Source: an uncultured Prevotella sp. (GTDB taxonomy: Bacteria; Bacteroidota; Bacteroidia; Bacteroidales; Bacteroidaceae). From it: a stretch of 64,000 bases of DNA. Below the pieces are notes generated by a model, which was given only the letters and a program-made list of their open reading frames with translations, was not told where the DNA came from and searched no databases. The stretch is from NCBI GenBank assembly GCA_900543975.1, contig UQTI01000003.1:6551-70550 (forward strand). Direction: 5' to 3'. A program made the translations under genes and the position numbers. Positions 25,531 through 33,707 of the stretch are shown here, in pieces; the first letter of the stretch is position 1; every line of letters starts with the position of its first letter.

Positions 25531-27668
25531 TCTTTCGGCGGTTCAATGCCCATTTTCTGTGCTCTTTGCAGGTTACGTTGCTGAATGGTCTTTTGCTTCT
25601 CTGCCTTCTGCTTTGTTATGGCGTCGGGCTTCTGGTGGTCGAGGGGTCGCTGGCGTGGAGACCAGTTGCGGGTGATGTCCCACTTGGCTTTACATTCTAT
25701 CTTCTCGTTAAAGTAGAACACCTCCTCGGGCTGCAGTCCCTCCTCATAGAGGCCCGTGTCCCAACGGCCGTTGTTGTTGCGGTCGACGATGAGACGGGCA
25801 TAATATTCGCCCTCCTTGAGGTAGAAAAACTGTGCTGTGCCGTCGCTTGTCACGGGTGCCTGTTTTATGGGCTTGTCGTTGCTGTTGAGCAGCTCCACGA
25901 AGCAGGGTGTGCCGTCCATGCCGCTGATGTTGAAGAGCAACGTGCCGTAGGCATCGAGCGACGGCACCTTGAAGCCCTTCTTTATCGTGGGCGACTCAAG
26001 GCCGTAGATGTCGGCAAAGGCTGCCGAGTCGATCTCCAGGCTGTATTCAATGTCAGGCCTCCACTCGCCGATCAGTTCAAACTCGCGTTGCATCTCCAGG
26101 CGGTCCCTGTCGGCTGTTGCCGCTGCCCAATAGCAGGCCGTTGCTGCCGAGTCGCCTTTCAGCTTCTCGTTCTCCAACGGTCTGAAGAAGAAGCGCGAGT
26201 TATACCACAGCGTGTCGTGCTTGGCGTAGAGATGAATTTTTGATGTGTCCACTCTTGCCAGCGGCACGCCAAACGTGAACTTTATGTTGCGGTCGGGGTC
26301 AAGGTCGGCAGGGGCTTCCAGCTTCATGTCTATCTCTTTTCTCGGGAACACCGAGTCGTAACGTTCGCCGCGCTTCTTCAGCTTGGCCTGCTTCTTCTGC
26401 CAGTCGTCCATCTCCTTCTTGAGGTCTTTCATGCGTCGCTCATAGGGCTGCTTCGACAGCAGTTCGAGCGTGTCGGTCTGGCTCACGATGTGTCCGAGCG
26501 TGTCGGTCATGTTGTAAGTAAGCTCCACGTTGAGCGTGTCGCGGTTAACGAGGGCTGTGTCTCTGAGCCAGTAGGTTATGGTGTCGAGACGTGCCGACGG
26601 CTCCACCACGAAGGCGTTTTTCTCGTCAAAGTTGAGGCCTCTGATCACGGGCAGCTGCTTGTCGCCATGGCTGAAGAAGAGCTTGAAGTTGTTGGCCTCC
26701 TTACGCTCCTGCTTCACAAAATAGCGGTCGGTCACCTCCTCGTTGAATGCTCTGAGCACGATGTCGTCGGGCAGGAAATGGCGATATTTGATCTGCTTTA
26801 TGTCTTTTATTCGCAGCGAGTCGCGCCACAGCGTGTCCTGCCTCATGTCGTCGATGACGTGTGGCTTGATGGTGTCGGTTGAGAACGCTATCTGCTCGCT
26901 CTTCTGGCTGAACATGTAGTTGCCGTCGGCATCGGCCAAGGCGTAGACGCGATAGGTGCCCGGTGCCACACCACGAATGATGAAGCGTCCTCGGCTGTCG
27001 GTTCGTGCCACGCGCAGCATGGGGACCTTAAGGAAGCACGAGTCGGCCATCTCCGAGTAGAGCCCCACGAGCGTGCCCTTCACCGGCTCCAGGTTGTCGG
27101 CTTGCAGCACCGTTCCCGCCACCTCGAGCGTGTCGATCTGCGGACCGGTGGAGAAGCTGTAGGTGTAGTTGCCCAGCGGGTTGCTCTCGTTGTTGTCGGT
27201 AATGGCGTCGGAGAAGTCGATGGTGTAGGTGGTGTTTGCCTTCAGGCTGTCTGCCAACTTCACCTCTATGCGTTTTCCTGCCGCCTTGATCTCGGGCTGT
27301 TCGAGCTGTGGAGGCGACACCACCACCTTCTCCGACGGTTTTTCGATCTTTATATACTCGTCGAAGAAGATGTTTACCTTCTTTGCGCTCACGTTCACGC
27401 CGCGGTCAGCAGGTGTTGCGCCGATGACCTTTGGCGGTGTCTCGTCGTACCATCCGCCGTCGGGCTGTCCCATTCGGGCGCACGATGCCACAACCGCAAC
27501 CATGAGCAGAGCCAAGCCAAGGGGCGCAAGCATGGCAACGCTCCTCGCTCTCTGACAGCCCTCTGTGGGCGTGGCTTGCCGGGAAGCGTTGTGCTGATGC
27601 TGCTTTTCGCGCCTTTGCTCATAGCGGCAGAGCATAAGGGTTATATGGTCAATAATTTTCTTTATCAT
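25518..27668 (-). CDS. Ig-like-domain lipoprotein (SbsA Ig-like, Bacteroidales type)
   Basis: 716 residues from the ATG at 27668. An upstream ATG at 27842 would add 58 residues translated from a 38-bp tandem array (repeats of AFKEAERSARELW) and is rejected. A lipobox occurs at LMVAVVASCARMGQPDGGW; a start at 27533 would put its Cys at residue 18 but would leave no basic n-region. After it, PPKVIGATPADRGVNVSAKK begins an SbsA-like Ig domain. RGRFIIRGVAPGTYRVYALAD is a carboxypeptidase-regulatory-like segment, and coiled-coil-like charged stretches follow near 440. Probably an outer-membrane lipoprotein; function unknown. Confidence 0.75.
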   Translation of the reverse strand: MIKKIIDHITLMLCRYEQRREKQHQHNASRQATPTEGCQRARSVAMLAPLGLALLMVAVVASCARMGQPDGGWYDETPPKVIGATPADRGVNVSAKKVNIFFDEYIKIEKPSEKVVVSPPQLEQPEIKAAGKRIEVKLADSLKANTTYTIDFSDAITDNNESNPLGNYTYSFSTGPQIDTLEVAGTVLQADNLEPVKGTLVGLYSEMADSCFLKVPMLRVARTDSRGRFIIRGVAPGTYRVYALADADGNYMFSQKSEQIAFSTDTIKPHVIDDMRQDTLWRDSLRIKDIKQIKYRHFLPDDIVLRAFNEEVTDRYFVKQERKEANNFKLFFSHGDKQLPVIRGLNFDEKNAFVVEPSARLDTITYWLRDTALVNRDTLNVELTYNMTDTLGHIVSQTDTLELLSKQPYERRMKDLKKEMDDWQKKQAKLKKRGERYDSVFPRKEIDMKLEAPADLDPDRNIKFTFGVPLARVDTSKIHLYAKHDTLWYNSRFFFRPLENEKLKGDSAATACYWAAATADRDRLEMQREFELIGEWRPDIEYSLEIDSAAFADIYGLESPTIKKGFKVPSLDAYGTLLFNISGMDGTPCFVELLNSNDKPIKQAPVTSDGTAQFFYLKEGEYYARLIVDRNNNGRWDTGLYEEGLQPEEVFYFNEKIECKAKWDITRNWSPRQRPLDHQKPDAITKQKAEKQKTIQQRNLQRAQKMGIEPPKEREK

Positions 27669-27695
27669 TATAATGATTTCAGGATAATGCTTTTT

Positions 27696-27890
27696 CTTGC
27701 GCTGCTCTCTGCTTCTTTGAAAACCAAAGCTCTCTTGCGCTGCGCTCTGCTTCTTTGAAAACCAAAGCTCTCTTGCGCTGCTCTCTGCTTCTTTGAAAAG
27801 CCAAAGCTCTCTTGCGCTGCGCTCTGCTTCTTTGAAAGCCAAAGCTCTTCTTGCGCCGCGCTCTGCTTTAAGCCAAAGCTCTTTTTTTTG
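27696..27890. repeat. 38/39-bp tandem array, about 5 copies
   Basis: Units CTTGCGCTGCGCTCTGCTTC plus TTTGAAAACCAAAGCTCT start at 27696, 27734, 27772, 27811 and 27850. It lies 28 bp upstream of the preferred lipoprotein ATG at 27668, and it stays open in frame by chance. Confidence 0.95.
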
Positions 27891-27902
27891 AAGAACGAAG
27901 CT

Positions 27903-29426
27903 TTAAAGAGTTTTCTCTTGTTTGTTCATCTCCAGCACCTCATCAATGATGTTTCGGTTGTTGGCCAGTCGTGGCACCTTGTGCTGTCCGCCGAGCTTGC
28001 CCTTCGATTTGAGCCAGTCGTCGAACAAGCCCTCCCGTGCCACCACCACCTCGAGGTGTTGCAGGGTGATGTCGTGGAAACGCTTTGCCTCATAGTCGGA
28101 GTTGATCTGTTGCAGACTCTTGTCGAGCACGTCGGCAAAATGTTCTACCGAGTCGGGCATCTGCGCAAACTCGATGACCCACTGGTGTCTGCACTTTGCG
28201 TTCTGGTCCATGAACACCGGCGCGGCGGTATATTCCTTGACCTCGGCTCCCGTCTCGCGGCAAGCCTCTTGCAGACCCTTCTCGGCGTTGTCCTGTATCA
28301 GCTCCTCGCCGAAGGCGTTGATGAAATATTTTGTTCGGCCTGTGATAACAAACTTATAAGGGTTGCGCGAGGTGAACATCACGGTGTCGCCGATCATGTA
28401 GCGCCACAGTCCGCACGACGTGCTTATGACCATGGCGTAGTTCTTGTTCAGCTCCACGCCTGTGAGCGGCACAACGGTGGGGTCGCTCTTGCCCACCTCT
28501 TCGAGGGGTATAAACTCGTAGAACACGTCATAGTCGAGCATGAGCAGCATCGACTTGTCCGCCGGGTCGTCCTGTATGCCGAAGAAGCCCTCGGAGGCGT
28601 TGTAGGTCTCCATGTAGTGCATCTTTGGCGAGGTGATCAGCTTCTCATATTGTGAGCGGTAGGGCGTGAACGCTATTCCTCCGTGGAAGAACACCTCCAG
28701 GTTGGGCCATACCTCCTCTAGGTGCTCCTTGCCCGAGAGCTCGAGCACGCGCACCAGCACGCTCATCATCCATGACGGCACACCCGACAGGTTGGTGACG
28801 TTCTTTTTGAGCGTCTCACGCGCAATGCGGTCGCGCTTCACCTCAAAGTCGCTGAGCAGCGCCGTCTGCTTCTTTGGTACGCGCACCAGGTTGGCGAGCG
28901 GATTGATGTTTTCTATCAGTATGGCGCTCAGGTCGCCCACGAGCGATCCCGGCAGGTTATAGTTGGGCGAATGGCTTCCACCCAGGATCAGACCCTTGCC
29001 GTCGAACATCCTGCTCTTGGGGTTGTTGCGCAGATAGAGGGCCACGGTGTCGAAGCCGCCGGCATAATGGATGTTGTGCAGACCGTCATGAGAGACAGGG
29101 ATAAACTTGCTCTTGTCGTTGGTCGTTCCCGACGACTTGGCATACCATCTTATCTGTCCCGGCCACAGCACGTTGCTCTCGCCGTGGCGCATGCGGTCTA
29201 TGTCGCCCTTGAGGTCTTCGTAGGTGTTGATAGGCACGTTGCGTGCAAAATCGTCATACGATCTTGTGTTGTTGAACAGGTGGTTGCGTCCATACTCTGT
29301 CTCTGCGGCCTTCTCCAGAAGATGTCTCAGCACGGTGGCCTGTAGCAGTTCGGCATCTGTCTGATGTCGTTGTAGATTCATTTGTCTGGGCAAGAACACC
29401 TTGCCCACAATGCTTGTCAAGCTCAT
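27903..29426 (-). CDS. GH3-family acyl-adenylate-forming protein
   Basis: 507 residues from MSLTSIVGKVF. An ATG 12 codons upstream exists but lies over the -7-like box at 29460. The protein belongs to the GH3 auxin-responsive-promoter family of ANL-type enzymes, which in plants conjugate amino acids to hormones; bacterial substrates are not known. KSSGTTNDKSKFIPVS is the ATP-binding P-loop, MYMET-like YNASEGFFGIQDD follows, and ISTSCGLWRYMIGDTVMFT precedes the C-terminal lid. Length is normal. It stands alone. Confidence 0.85.
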   Translation of the reverse strand: MSLTSIVGKVFLPRQMNLQRHQTDAELLQATVLRHLLEKAAETEYGRNHLFNNTRSYDDFARNVPINTYEDLKGDIDRMRHGESNVLWPGQIRWYAKSSGTTNDKSKFIPVSHDGLHNIHYAGGFDTVALYLRNNPKSRMFDGKGLILGGSHSPNYNLPGSLVGDLSAILIENINPLANLVRVPKKQTALLSDFEVKRDRIARETLKKNVTNLSGVPSWMMSVLVRVLELSGKEHLEEVWPNLEVFFHGGIAFTPYRSQYEKLITSPKMHYMETYNASEGFFGIQDDPADKSMLLMLDYDVFYEFIPLEEVGKSDPTVVPLTGVELNKNYAMVISTSCGLWRYMIGDTVMFTSRNPYKFVITGRTKYFINAFGEELIQDNAEKGLQEACRETGAEVKEYTAAPVFMDQNAKCRHQWVIEFAQMPDSVEHFADVLDKSLQQINSDYEAKRFHDITLQHLEVVVAREGLFDDWLKSKGKLGGQHKVPRLANNRNIIDEVLEMNKQEKTL

Positions 29427-29529
29427 TTCGTTCGCTTTTATTGCTTTTTGTTTAAACTGCAAAATTAACTTAATCTTTTGGAATAGTGGTGATTTTCACA
29501 GATTTTAAATAATAGGAAAGAAGATTTTA

Positions 29530-29619
29530 AAAGGAAAAGTGAAAAACGAAAAGGGAAAAATCCAATTGCCTTTTTACGTTTAAATGGATTTTTCCCTTTT
29601 CGTTTTTCACTTTTCCTTT
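29530..29619. repeat. 35-bp perfect inverted repeat made of the 3' tract sequence
   Basis: The left arm 29530-29564 (AAAGGAAAAGTGAAAAACG and on) is the exact reverse complement of 29585-29619, with a 20-nt loop. The right arm overlaps the TAA stop of the DUF4294 gene, as the other tract copies do with their genes. It can form a long hairpin in the 3' untranslated RNA. Confidence 0.95.
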
Positions 29620-30268
29620 AAATCTGTCCCGCCTCCACCATCAGCACCACGCGTTCGGTCATGCGGTCTGTGCCTTCGGCATCATATTTTTTTGTCAGGC
29701 TGGCGCCGAAGAGGGCGGCGAAGGCCTGGTAGAAGCCTGCGCGGATGGGACCGAGGAAGGCCTGGATGAGCTGATACGACGACGAGTTGCACTCGCGGTA
29801 GACAAGCTTTATGAGCAGTTTGCCTTGTTGGTAGGTGAGCTTCTTCATGCGCGGGGTGTACTCGCGCTTTATCTCCTTCTCCACAAACTTCATGTGCTCG
29901 TCCTTGGCTTTTTTGTTGGGCAATGTTTGCAGATAGTCGTAGGTCTCGACAATGAGCATGTTCACCTCCTTGGCGATGGGCAGCACCTTCTTCACGTTAT
30001 AAACCAGTCGGTTGTAAGCCTGTCGCTGCTTGGCATTCTTAAACACGGGCTGCGGGTAGCAGTAGACGGGGTTCAGCTCAACATACTGTATGCTGTCGCC
30101 GCCCTCAAGTGCTTTTCCCACCTTCACCATGGGCACAAACGTGGGGTCGTCCATGTCGACCTCGCGGTCCTCGGGATGCACCTTGGGTTGCACATGATCC
30201 GTCTGCGCCGACAATCGTGCCGCCGTGACGCATAACATCATTATCGTGAAAAAAATTGTCCTTAACAT
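29618..30268 (-). CDS. DUF4294 family exported protein
   Basis: 216 residues with a signal peptide (IMMLCVTAARLSAQ). DSIQYVELNPVYCYPQPVFKN and the Lys/Arg-rich helical part (YNRLVYNVKKVLPIAKEVN, KEIKREYTPRMKKLTYQQGK) are the DUF4294 signature, found almost only in Bacteroidetes; function unknown. The C-terminal helices (AFLGPIRAGFYQAFAALFG) are hydrophobic but short. Stop codon and the 3' hairpin overlap. The gene has a two-copy repeat upstream. Confidence 0.85.
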   Translation of the reverse strand: MLRTIFFTIMMLCVTAARLSAQTDHVQPKVHPEDREVDMDDPTFVPMVKVGKALEGGDSIQYVELNPVYCYPQPVFKNAKQRQAYNRLVYNVKKVLPIAKEVNMLIVETYDYLQTLPNKKAKDEHMKFVEKEIKREYTPRMKKLTYQQGKLLIKLVYRECNSSSYQLIQAFLGPIRAGFYQAFAALFGASLTKKYDAEGTDRMTERVVLMVEAGQI

Positions 30269-30639
30269 TGCTTCTCTTTTTGCAGCTTTTGGGGGGGGGA
30301 AATAGCCTCTTTTGCCAACCTTTCGGCTCCTTTTGGGTAGTCTTTCAGCTCCTTTTGGGTAGTTTATAAGCTGTTTAAACCATCCCCATCAGCCTTTCGC
30401 TGCAAAAATACTATTTATTTTCCGATAAAGACGGGTTGTTAACGGTTTTTTACTGAACTTTCGCATTTAAAATTCGATGGAAATTATCTCACGCAAGCGC
30501 CGCCTTCTTGCTCTGGCAAGCGACAAAGTCGAGCGCGGCGACGCTCTGGCAAGCGACCAAAGGTCGAGCGATGGAGGGGTGATTAGCGAAGGCTATCGAA
30601 TTCTTCGTTCTTCTCTCTTCACTCTTCCCTTAAAAAGCG
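30269..30639. repeat. Gap with two short two-copy arrays
   Basis: TTTCGGCTCCTTTTGGGTAG is repeated with a 21-bp period at 30321-30363. A second pair, CTCTGGCAAGCGAC plus a GTCGAGCG block, lies at 30510-30575. A tract of the 3' family (AGGGAAGAGTGAAGAG on the minus strand) lies at 30605-30632. A plus-strand open frame across this gap is built from repeats and is not credible. Confidence 0.7.
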
Positions 30640-31182
30640 TCAGCTTTTTTTTACCTTTACAAAGAATGCCTCGTGCCTGTTTCCCGGTCTGTCTGACCTC
30701 AGACTGATGTGGAGCCAATAGATGCCGTGGGCGGGGTTGTGTTCAAGGATCAGTTGGTCAAAGGGTATGTTTTGCTTTGCGAAACCGAACATCTTTTCTG
30801 ACAGTTCGCGACCGCCGGTGTGGATGTCGGCTGCCTCGCCCAGCACATGCTGCGACGTGGGCGCCCCTCCCACCAGGGCGTTGAGCTTCTTGCAACGAAA
30901 GCCGCTCGTTATGCGAATGACGCCAAACCTGCGGCGCATGGGCTCCAGACTCTTCACACACAGAAACCGCAGACGCTCCACCTCCCTTGGTCCAGGCACG
31001 TTCTTTACCTTATGACGACGGGCGGTGCCCGACTGCGTAAACTCGCTCAGCTTGAAGTGCTCACTCAACTGCTGCTTGAGGTCCACATCTATAGACTCGT
31101 TCTTAACCTGCTCTCTCACAGCCTCGTTCTTTATCTGTTCTATAACCTTGTTTTCAGTTTTTTTGTTCATCGTGTTTTCCAT
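30640..31182 (-). CDS. M15-family peptidase (D-Ala-D-Ala carboxypeptidase-like)
   Basis: 180 residues from MENTMNKKTEN. An upstream ATG at 31344 would add residues encoded by an 18-bp array (LLETRD repeats) and is rejected. The catalytic zinc motif SQHVLGEAADI and the later YWLHISLR supply the usual His, Asp and His ligands of the peptidase M15_3 group, which cut peptidoglycan stem peptides. FKLSEFTQSGTA and RITSGFR are typical of phage or conjugation-associated members. No signal peptide is seen. The C-terminus KVKKS lies in a dispersed 3' tract. Next to an RteC-like gene, it may be a relic of a mobile element. Confidence 0.85.
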   Translation of the reverse strand: MENTMNKKTENKVIEQIKNEAVREQVKNESIDVDLKQQLSEHFKLSEFTQSGTARRHKVKNVPGPREVERLRFLCVKSLEPMRRRFGVIRITSGFRCKKLNALVGGAPTSQHVLGEAADIHTGGRELSEKMFGFAKQNIPFDQLILEHNPAHGIYWLHISLRSDRPGNRHEAFFVKVKKS

Positions 31183-31214
31183 AATTGTTTTTTTGAAGTA
31201 GATTGTTTGTAAAA

Positions 31215-31240
31215 ATATGGGCGCACTATGGCGCCCATAT
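31215..31240 (-). terminator. Terminator behind the RteC-like gene
   Basis: ATATGGGCGC pairs with GCGCCCATAT around CACTATG-type loop bases. On the minus strand it is followed by TTTTTAC. Confidence 0.75.
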
Positions 31241-31248
31241 CGTCTTAC

Positions 31249-31336
31249 TCTCGTCTCAAGAAATTCTTTCGTCTTAAGAAGTTCTTCCGTCTCAAGAAGA
31301 TCTCTCGTCTCAAGAAGATCTCTCGTCTCAAGAAGT
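31249..31336. repeat. 18-bp tandem array, 5 copies
   Basis: Unit CTCGTCTCAAGAAGATCT and variants with TTC. It ends on the RteC-like gene's stop: the TGA of ...ITS stop is part of the repeat (CTTGAGACG). It lies 65-155 bp upstream of the M15 peptidase ATG. Confidence 0.9.
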
Positions 31337-32044
31337 GATGACAAGATCTTTTCCGTGGTCCTCGGGCGGCGGCAGAAGCACCACCTTGTTGGCGAGCGGA
31401 TTGCTGATGCCCCTTTCGAACATAAGCCAACAGAAGCGCCAGAGCATAGTGGGCATATACATGCCCTTTCGGCTTTCGGCCATATAGCTCAGACGGTACA
31501 AGGTGTTGGCGTTGTAATGGGCATGGAGCCGGTCGAAGAACACCCATACCAGTTGTCTGAACGTGGCCGGTTCGCCCTCTTTGGTTCTGATGATCTGCGC
31601 CTCATACACATAATGCACGATCTCAATGAGGTCGGTCTTGGTGCCAATCCACTGGGCATGATCCTCCTCCTTCAGTTTGAACCATTGCGTTGCAATCTGC
31701 ACCATTCGCCTCTTGCCTTCCTCCATCTGTTCGCGCGTGAGCGAGAGTTCGCCGTGTCCGGGAATTAGCCCCACAACAAGGTTCTTGCTGCTCAAAGGCC
31801 TGGCTTTCAGTCGTCTGAACTGCTCATAAATGCCCACCTGCCGCATGCTCCGATGCTTAAGCCTTTCTCTTGAACTTGTAAACACCTCTTTCGAGCATGT
31901 GATCATCTCGTTCTGGCTTTCCAGCCTTCCGTTCTGGCTTTCCTGCTCCTCGTTTGGGCTTGCCAGCCTTCCGTTTGTGCTTGCGAGCCTTTTGTTCGCG
32001 CTTGCAAGCCTTTCATTTGATCTACTCATCATTTTTACACACAC
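31328..32044 (-). CDS. RteC-like protein with N-terminal heptad repeat
   Basis: 238 residues at most; starts at 32029 (MMSRSNE) or 31846 (MRQVGIYEQF) are possible. The C-terminal half WIGTKTDLIEIVHYVYEAQ, then FRQLVWVFFDRLHA, then YRLSYMAESRKGMY follows the pattern of the RteC domain (W-x-x-SK-x-LIELIYAL, FE-x-xF, RKxxxxxFL), the regulator of Bacteroides CTnDOT excision. The match is by eye. Residues 8-57 are heptads (SNERLAS, ANKRLAS, TNGRLAS) encoded by a 21-bp DNA array, so this part may be untranslated repeat or a low-complexity extension. No conjugation genes are adjacent. Confidence 0.6.
   Translation of the reverse strand: MCVKMMSRSNERLASANKRLASTNGRLASPNEEQESQNGRLESQNEMITCSKEVFTSSRERLKHRSMRQVGIYEQFRRLKARPLSSKNLVVGLIPGHGELSLTREQMEEGKRRMVQIATQWFKLKEEDHAQWIGTKTDLIEIVHYVYEAQIIRTKEGEPATFRQLVWVFFDRLHAHYNANTLYRLSYMAESRKGMYMPTMLWRFCWLMFERGISNPLANKVVLLPPPEDHGKDLVITS
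31911..32015. repeat. 21-bp tandem array, 5 copies, in frame
   Basis: Units TTCTGGCTTTCCAGCCTTCC plus G start at 31911 and repeat every 21 bp with substitutions. Because the period is a multiple of three, it encodes heptads with NxRLAS character on the minus strand. Confidence 0.9.
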
Positions 32045-32332
32045 ATTTTAATTAATAATTAAGGGTCAGATTGTTCTGTCTGTTTTCCTTTTCCGTTTCT
32101 TTTACCTTAACAGGAATCAATTTACCTTTTGTTTGTCTTAATAACTTTTTCCACATTTTACACACTTGTTAGTTTTATAAATATTTGTTTTGCTTTTAGT
32201 TTCATGCTTAAGACTAATCTTTCCTAATGCGGTTGCAAAATTAACGTTAAAGGTGGAACAAACATTTCCATGCGCCATCTTTTTTCATGTCCAATCGTTA
32301 AATGAGGTGAAACGTACGACGGTCATAAAAAA

Positions 32333-32360
32333 ATTGTCCCTATTGTCTCTATTGTCTTTA
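32333..32360. repeat. Solo half of the AATAGAGACAAT inverted element
   Basis: AATTGTCCCTATTGTCTCTA followed by TTGTCTTT, the same as the right arm at 37713-37740. No partner arm was found within 300 bp. Confidence 0.75.
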
Positions 32361-32605
32361 ACCCCACGCAAGGAGCATGAGCCAAGGATAAGCTGAGATT
32401 GTTTTTTAAAAAATCAATGGGTATAAGCCGAAGAATGGGCATCAAATTTTTCAATCAACGCAAGGGGTATCGGTCGAAGAAAAAAGCCCCTTTTTTGTCT
32501 TAAAAACCCAAGAGCGGACGGTAAAAAACAAGCGGTCAGAAAATAGCAAAAAGACAGAAAAAAGGGCGTTTTGCTTACGCGAAAACTTAACAGATGTTAA
32601 AAACC

Positions 32606-32706
32606 TCCTGGTTTTGTCAAAGAGCCCATTTGAGGCTGTCAAAGGGCCTTAATGAGCTCGTCAAAGAGGCTCTTTGAGGACGTCAAAGAGGCCCTTTCAC
32701 ATTGTC
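32606..32706. repeat. GTCAAAGAGGC repeat cluster (related to 63545-63650)
   Basis: Roughly 22-bp units with GTCAAAGAGGCTCTTTGAGG and GGGCCTTAATGAG. A relative with GGCTTAATGAGGACGTCAAA lies at the other end of the window. Confidence 0.75.
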
Positions 32707-32948
32707 ACTAAAGCATACTTATTTCTGACGTTTTGCTTTCCGCTTTTTCCGTCTTTTTTTGCAGGTTTTGCCAGCCTAAAAATATCGGTTTCGGCCAGCC
32801 CAAAATATCGGTTTCGGTCAGTCTAAAAATCGGCTTAAGCCCGTATAAAAAAAGCAAAGACTCTCACCTTTAACAAGTGAAAGCCTTTTGCCCCTTTTTA
32901 TCAATTTAACTTTTACTTCAAAATCTTCTTTTTTCTCCTCCTCCCCGT

Positions 32949-33539
32949 TTATCGTTCCTTCTTAAACGTTATGGGCAGCGTGGCGGGCTTTTTGTTCAGT
33001 CGCACCACGGTAGAGTAGGTGCCCTCGTCAGAAGCTGTCTTCTTGCTGTAGGTATGGTCGAAGGACACGGTGTCGTCTTTTGTGCCGTCGTTCCAATGGA
33101 TGATAAACTGCTGGTTCGTGAGGTTTGTCTTGCCGCCAAACTCGCCAAACTGCATGAGATAGTTGGTCGTTCCAACGGGCTTGTAGAGCCACAGGCCGTA
33201 GAAATTGTCGGTAGCCTCGTGGGGCACGCCCGTGGGCAACTCCTTAGCCGAGGGTATGGTATCGAGCTGATAACTCATGTCGCCGAAGCTCACAGTCACG
33301 CTGTCCTTCAGAATGTTTCCCATGGCCTTGGGGTCTAACAGGTTGGTGCCGTCGTTGCTGAGAACACGCATGGAGATGGTGTAAGGAGCCACATAGTCGG
33401 GGTCGGTGGGGTCGGTGGGGTCGTCGTTGCTGCCACAGGCTGTCATGAGCGCCACGGCCACCACGGCCACGATGCTTGCAAGGGTCATCGCCATGCGGCG
33501 CAGCTGATGCAGGGGTGAGTTGAGGATGTTTTTGTTCAT
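32949..33539 (-). CDS. Lipoprotein of unknown function
   Basis: 196 residues. A long n-region and hydrophobic stretch (TLASIVAVVAVALMTACGS) end at a lipobox with Cys 35, followed by an Asp/Pro/Thr linker (NDDPTDPTDPDY) typical of surface lipoproteins. The remaining 150 residues are beta-rich (QFIIHWNDGTKDDTVSFDH) and I do not recognise the fold; DUF4847-like proteins are one possibility. TAACTTTG on the minus strand at 33583-33590 is a plausible -7 box. The gene is divergent from a glycosyltransferase. Confidence 0.7.
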   Translation of the reverse strand: MNKNILNSPLHQLRRMAMTLASIVAVVAVALMTACGSNDDPTDPTDPDYVAPYTISMRVLSNDGTNLLDPKAMGNILKDSVTVSFGDMSYQLDTIPSAKELPTGVPHEATDNFYGLWLYKPVGTTNYLMQFGEFGGKTNLTNQQFIIHWNDGTKDDTVSFDHTYSKKTASDEGTYSTVVRLNKKPATLPITFKKER

Positions 33540-33582
33540 GTTCTGTTTATGAAATGTTTGTCGCTTTCTCTCTTTAAAAGTG

Positions 33583-33590
33583 CAAAGTTA
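33583..33590 (-). promoter_or_regulatory. -7 box candidate for the lipoprotein gene
   Basis: TAACTTTG on the minus strand, 44 bp upstream of the ATG. The nearest TTTG is 25 bp upstream, too far for the consensus. Confidence 0.4.
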
Positions 33591-33707
33591 CGAAACATTG
33601 CACGGCCACAGGGTGCAAACAGCCAACATTAATATTATTTAACAGCGCGAACATGCTCCCTCTACGGCTTTTAGCCTAAATTTGTGTTCTTAAAAACAAA
33701 GAAACCG

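Larger units (their letters stand above)
32045..32948. other. 0.9 kb gene-poor gap with repeat fragments
   Basis: No credible gene. It holds a TAATTTTG box on the minus strand (32235-32242), a half copy of the AGACAATAGAGACAAT element (32333-32360), and repeats based on GTCAAAGAGGC (32606-32706) and ATATCGGTTTCGG (32774-32830). Low GC overall. It could be what remains of a lost gene or element. Confidence 0.6.

Noticed and set aside
27669..27842. Longer N-terminus of the Ig-like lipoprotein
   Set aside because: The extra residues are translated from a 38-bp array; the period is not a multiple of three and frame openness looks accidental.
31183..31344. Longer N-terminus of the M15 peptidase
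   Set aside because: It would translate an 18-bp array and a terminator hairpin of the upstream gene.
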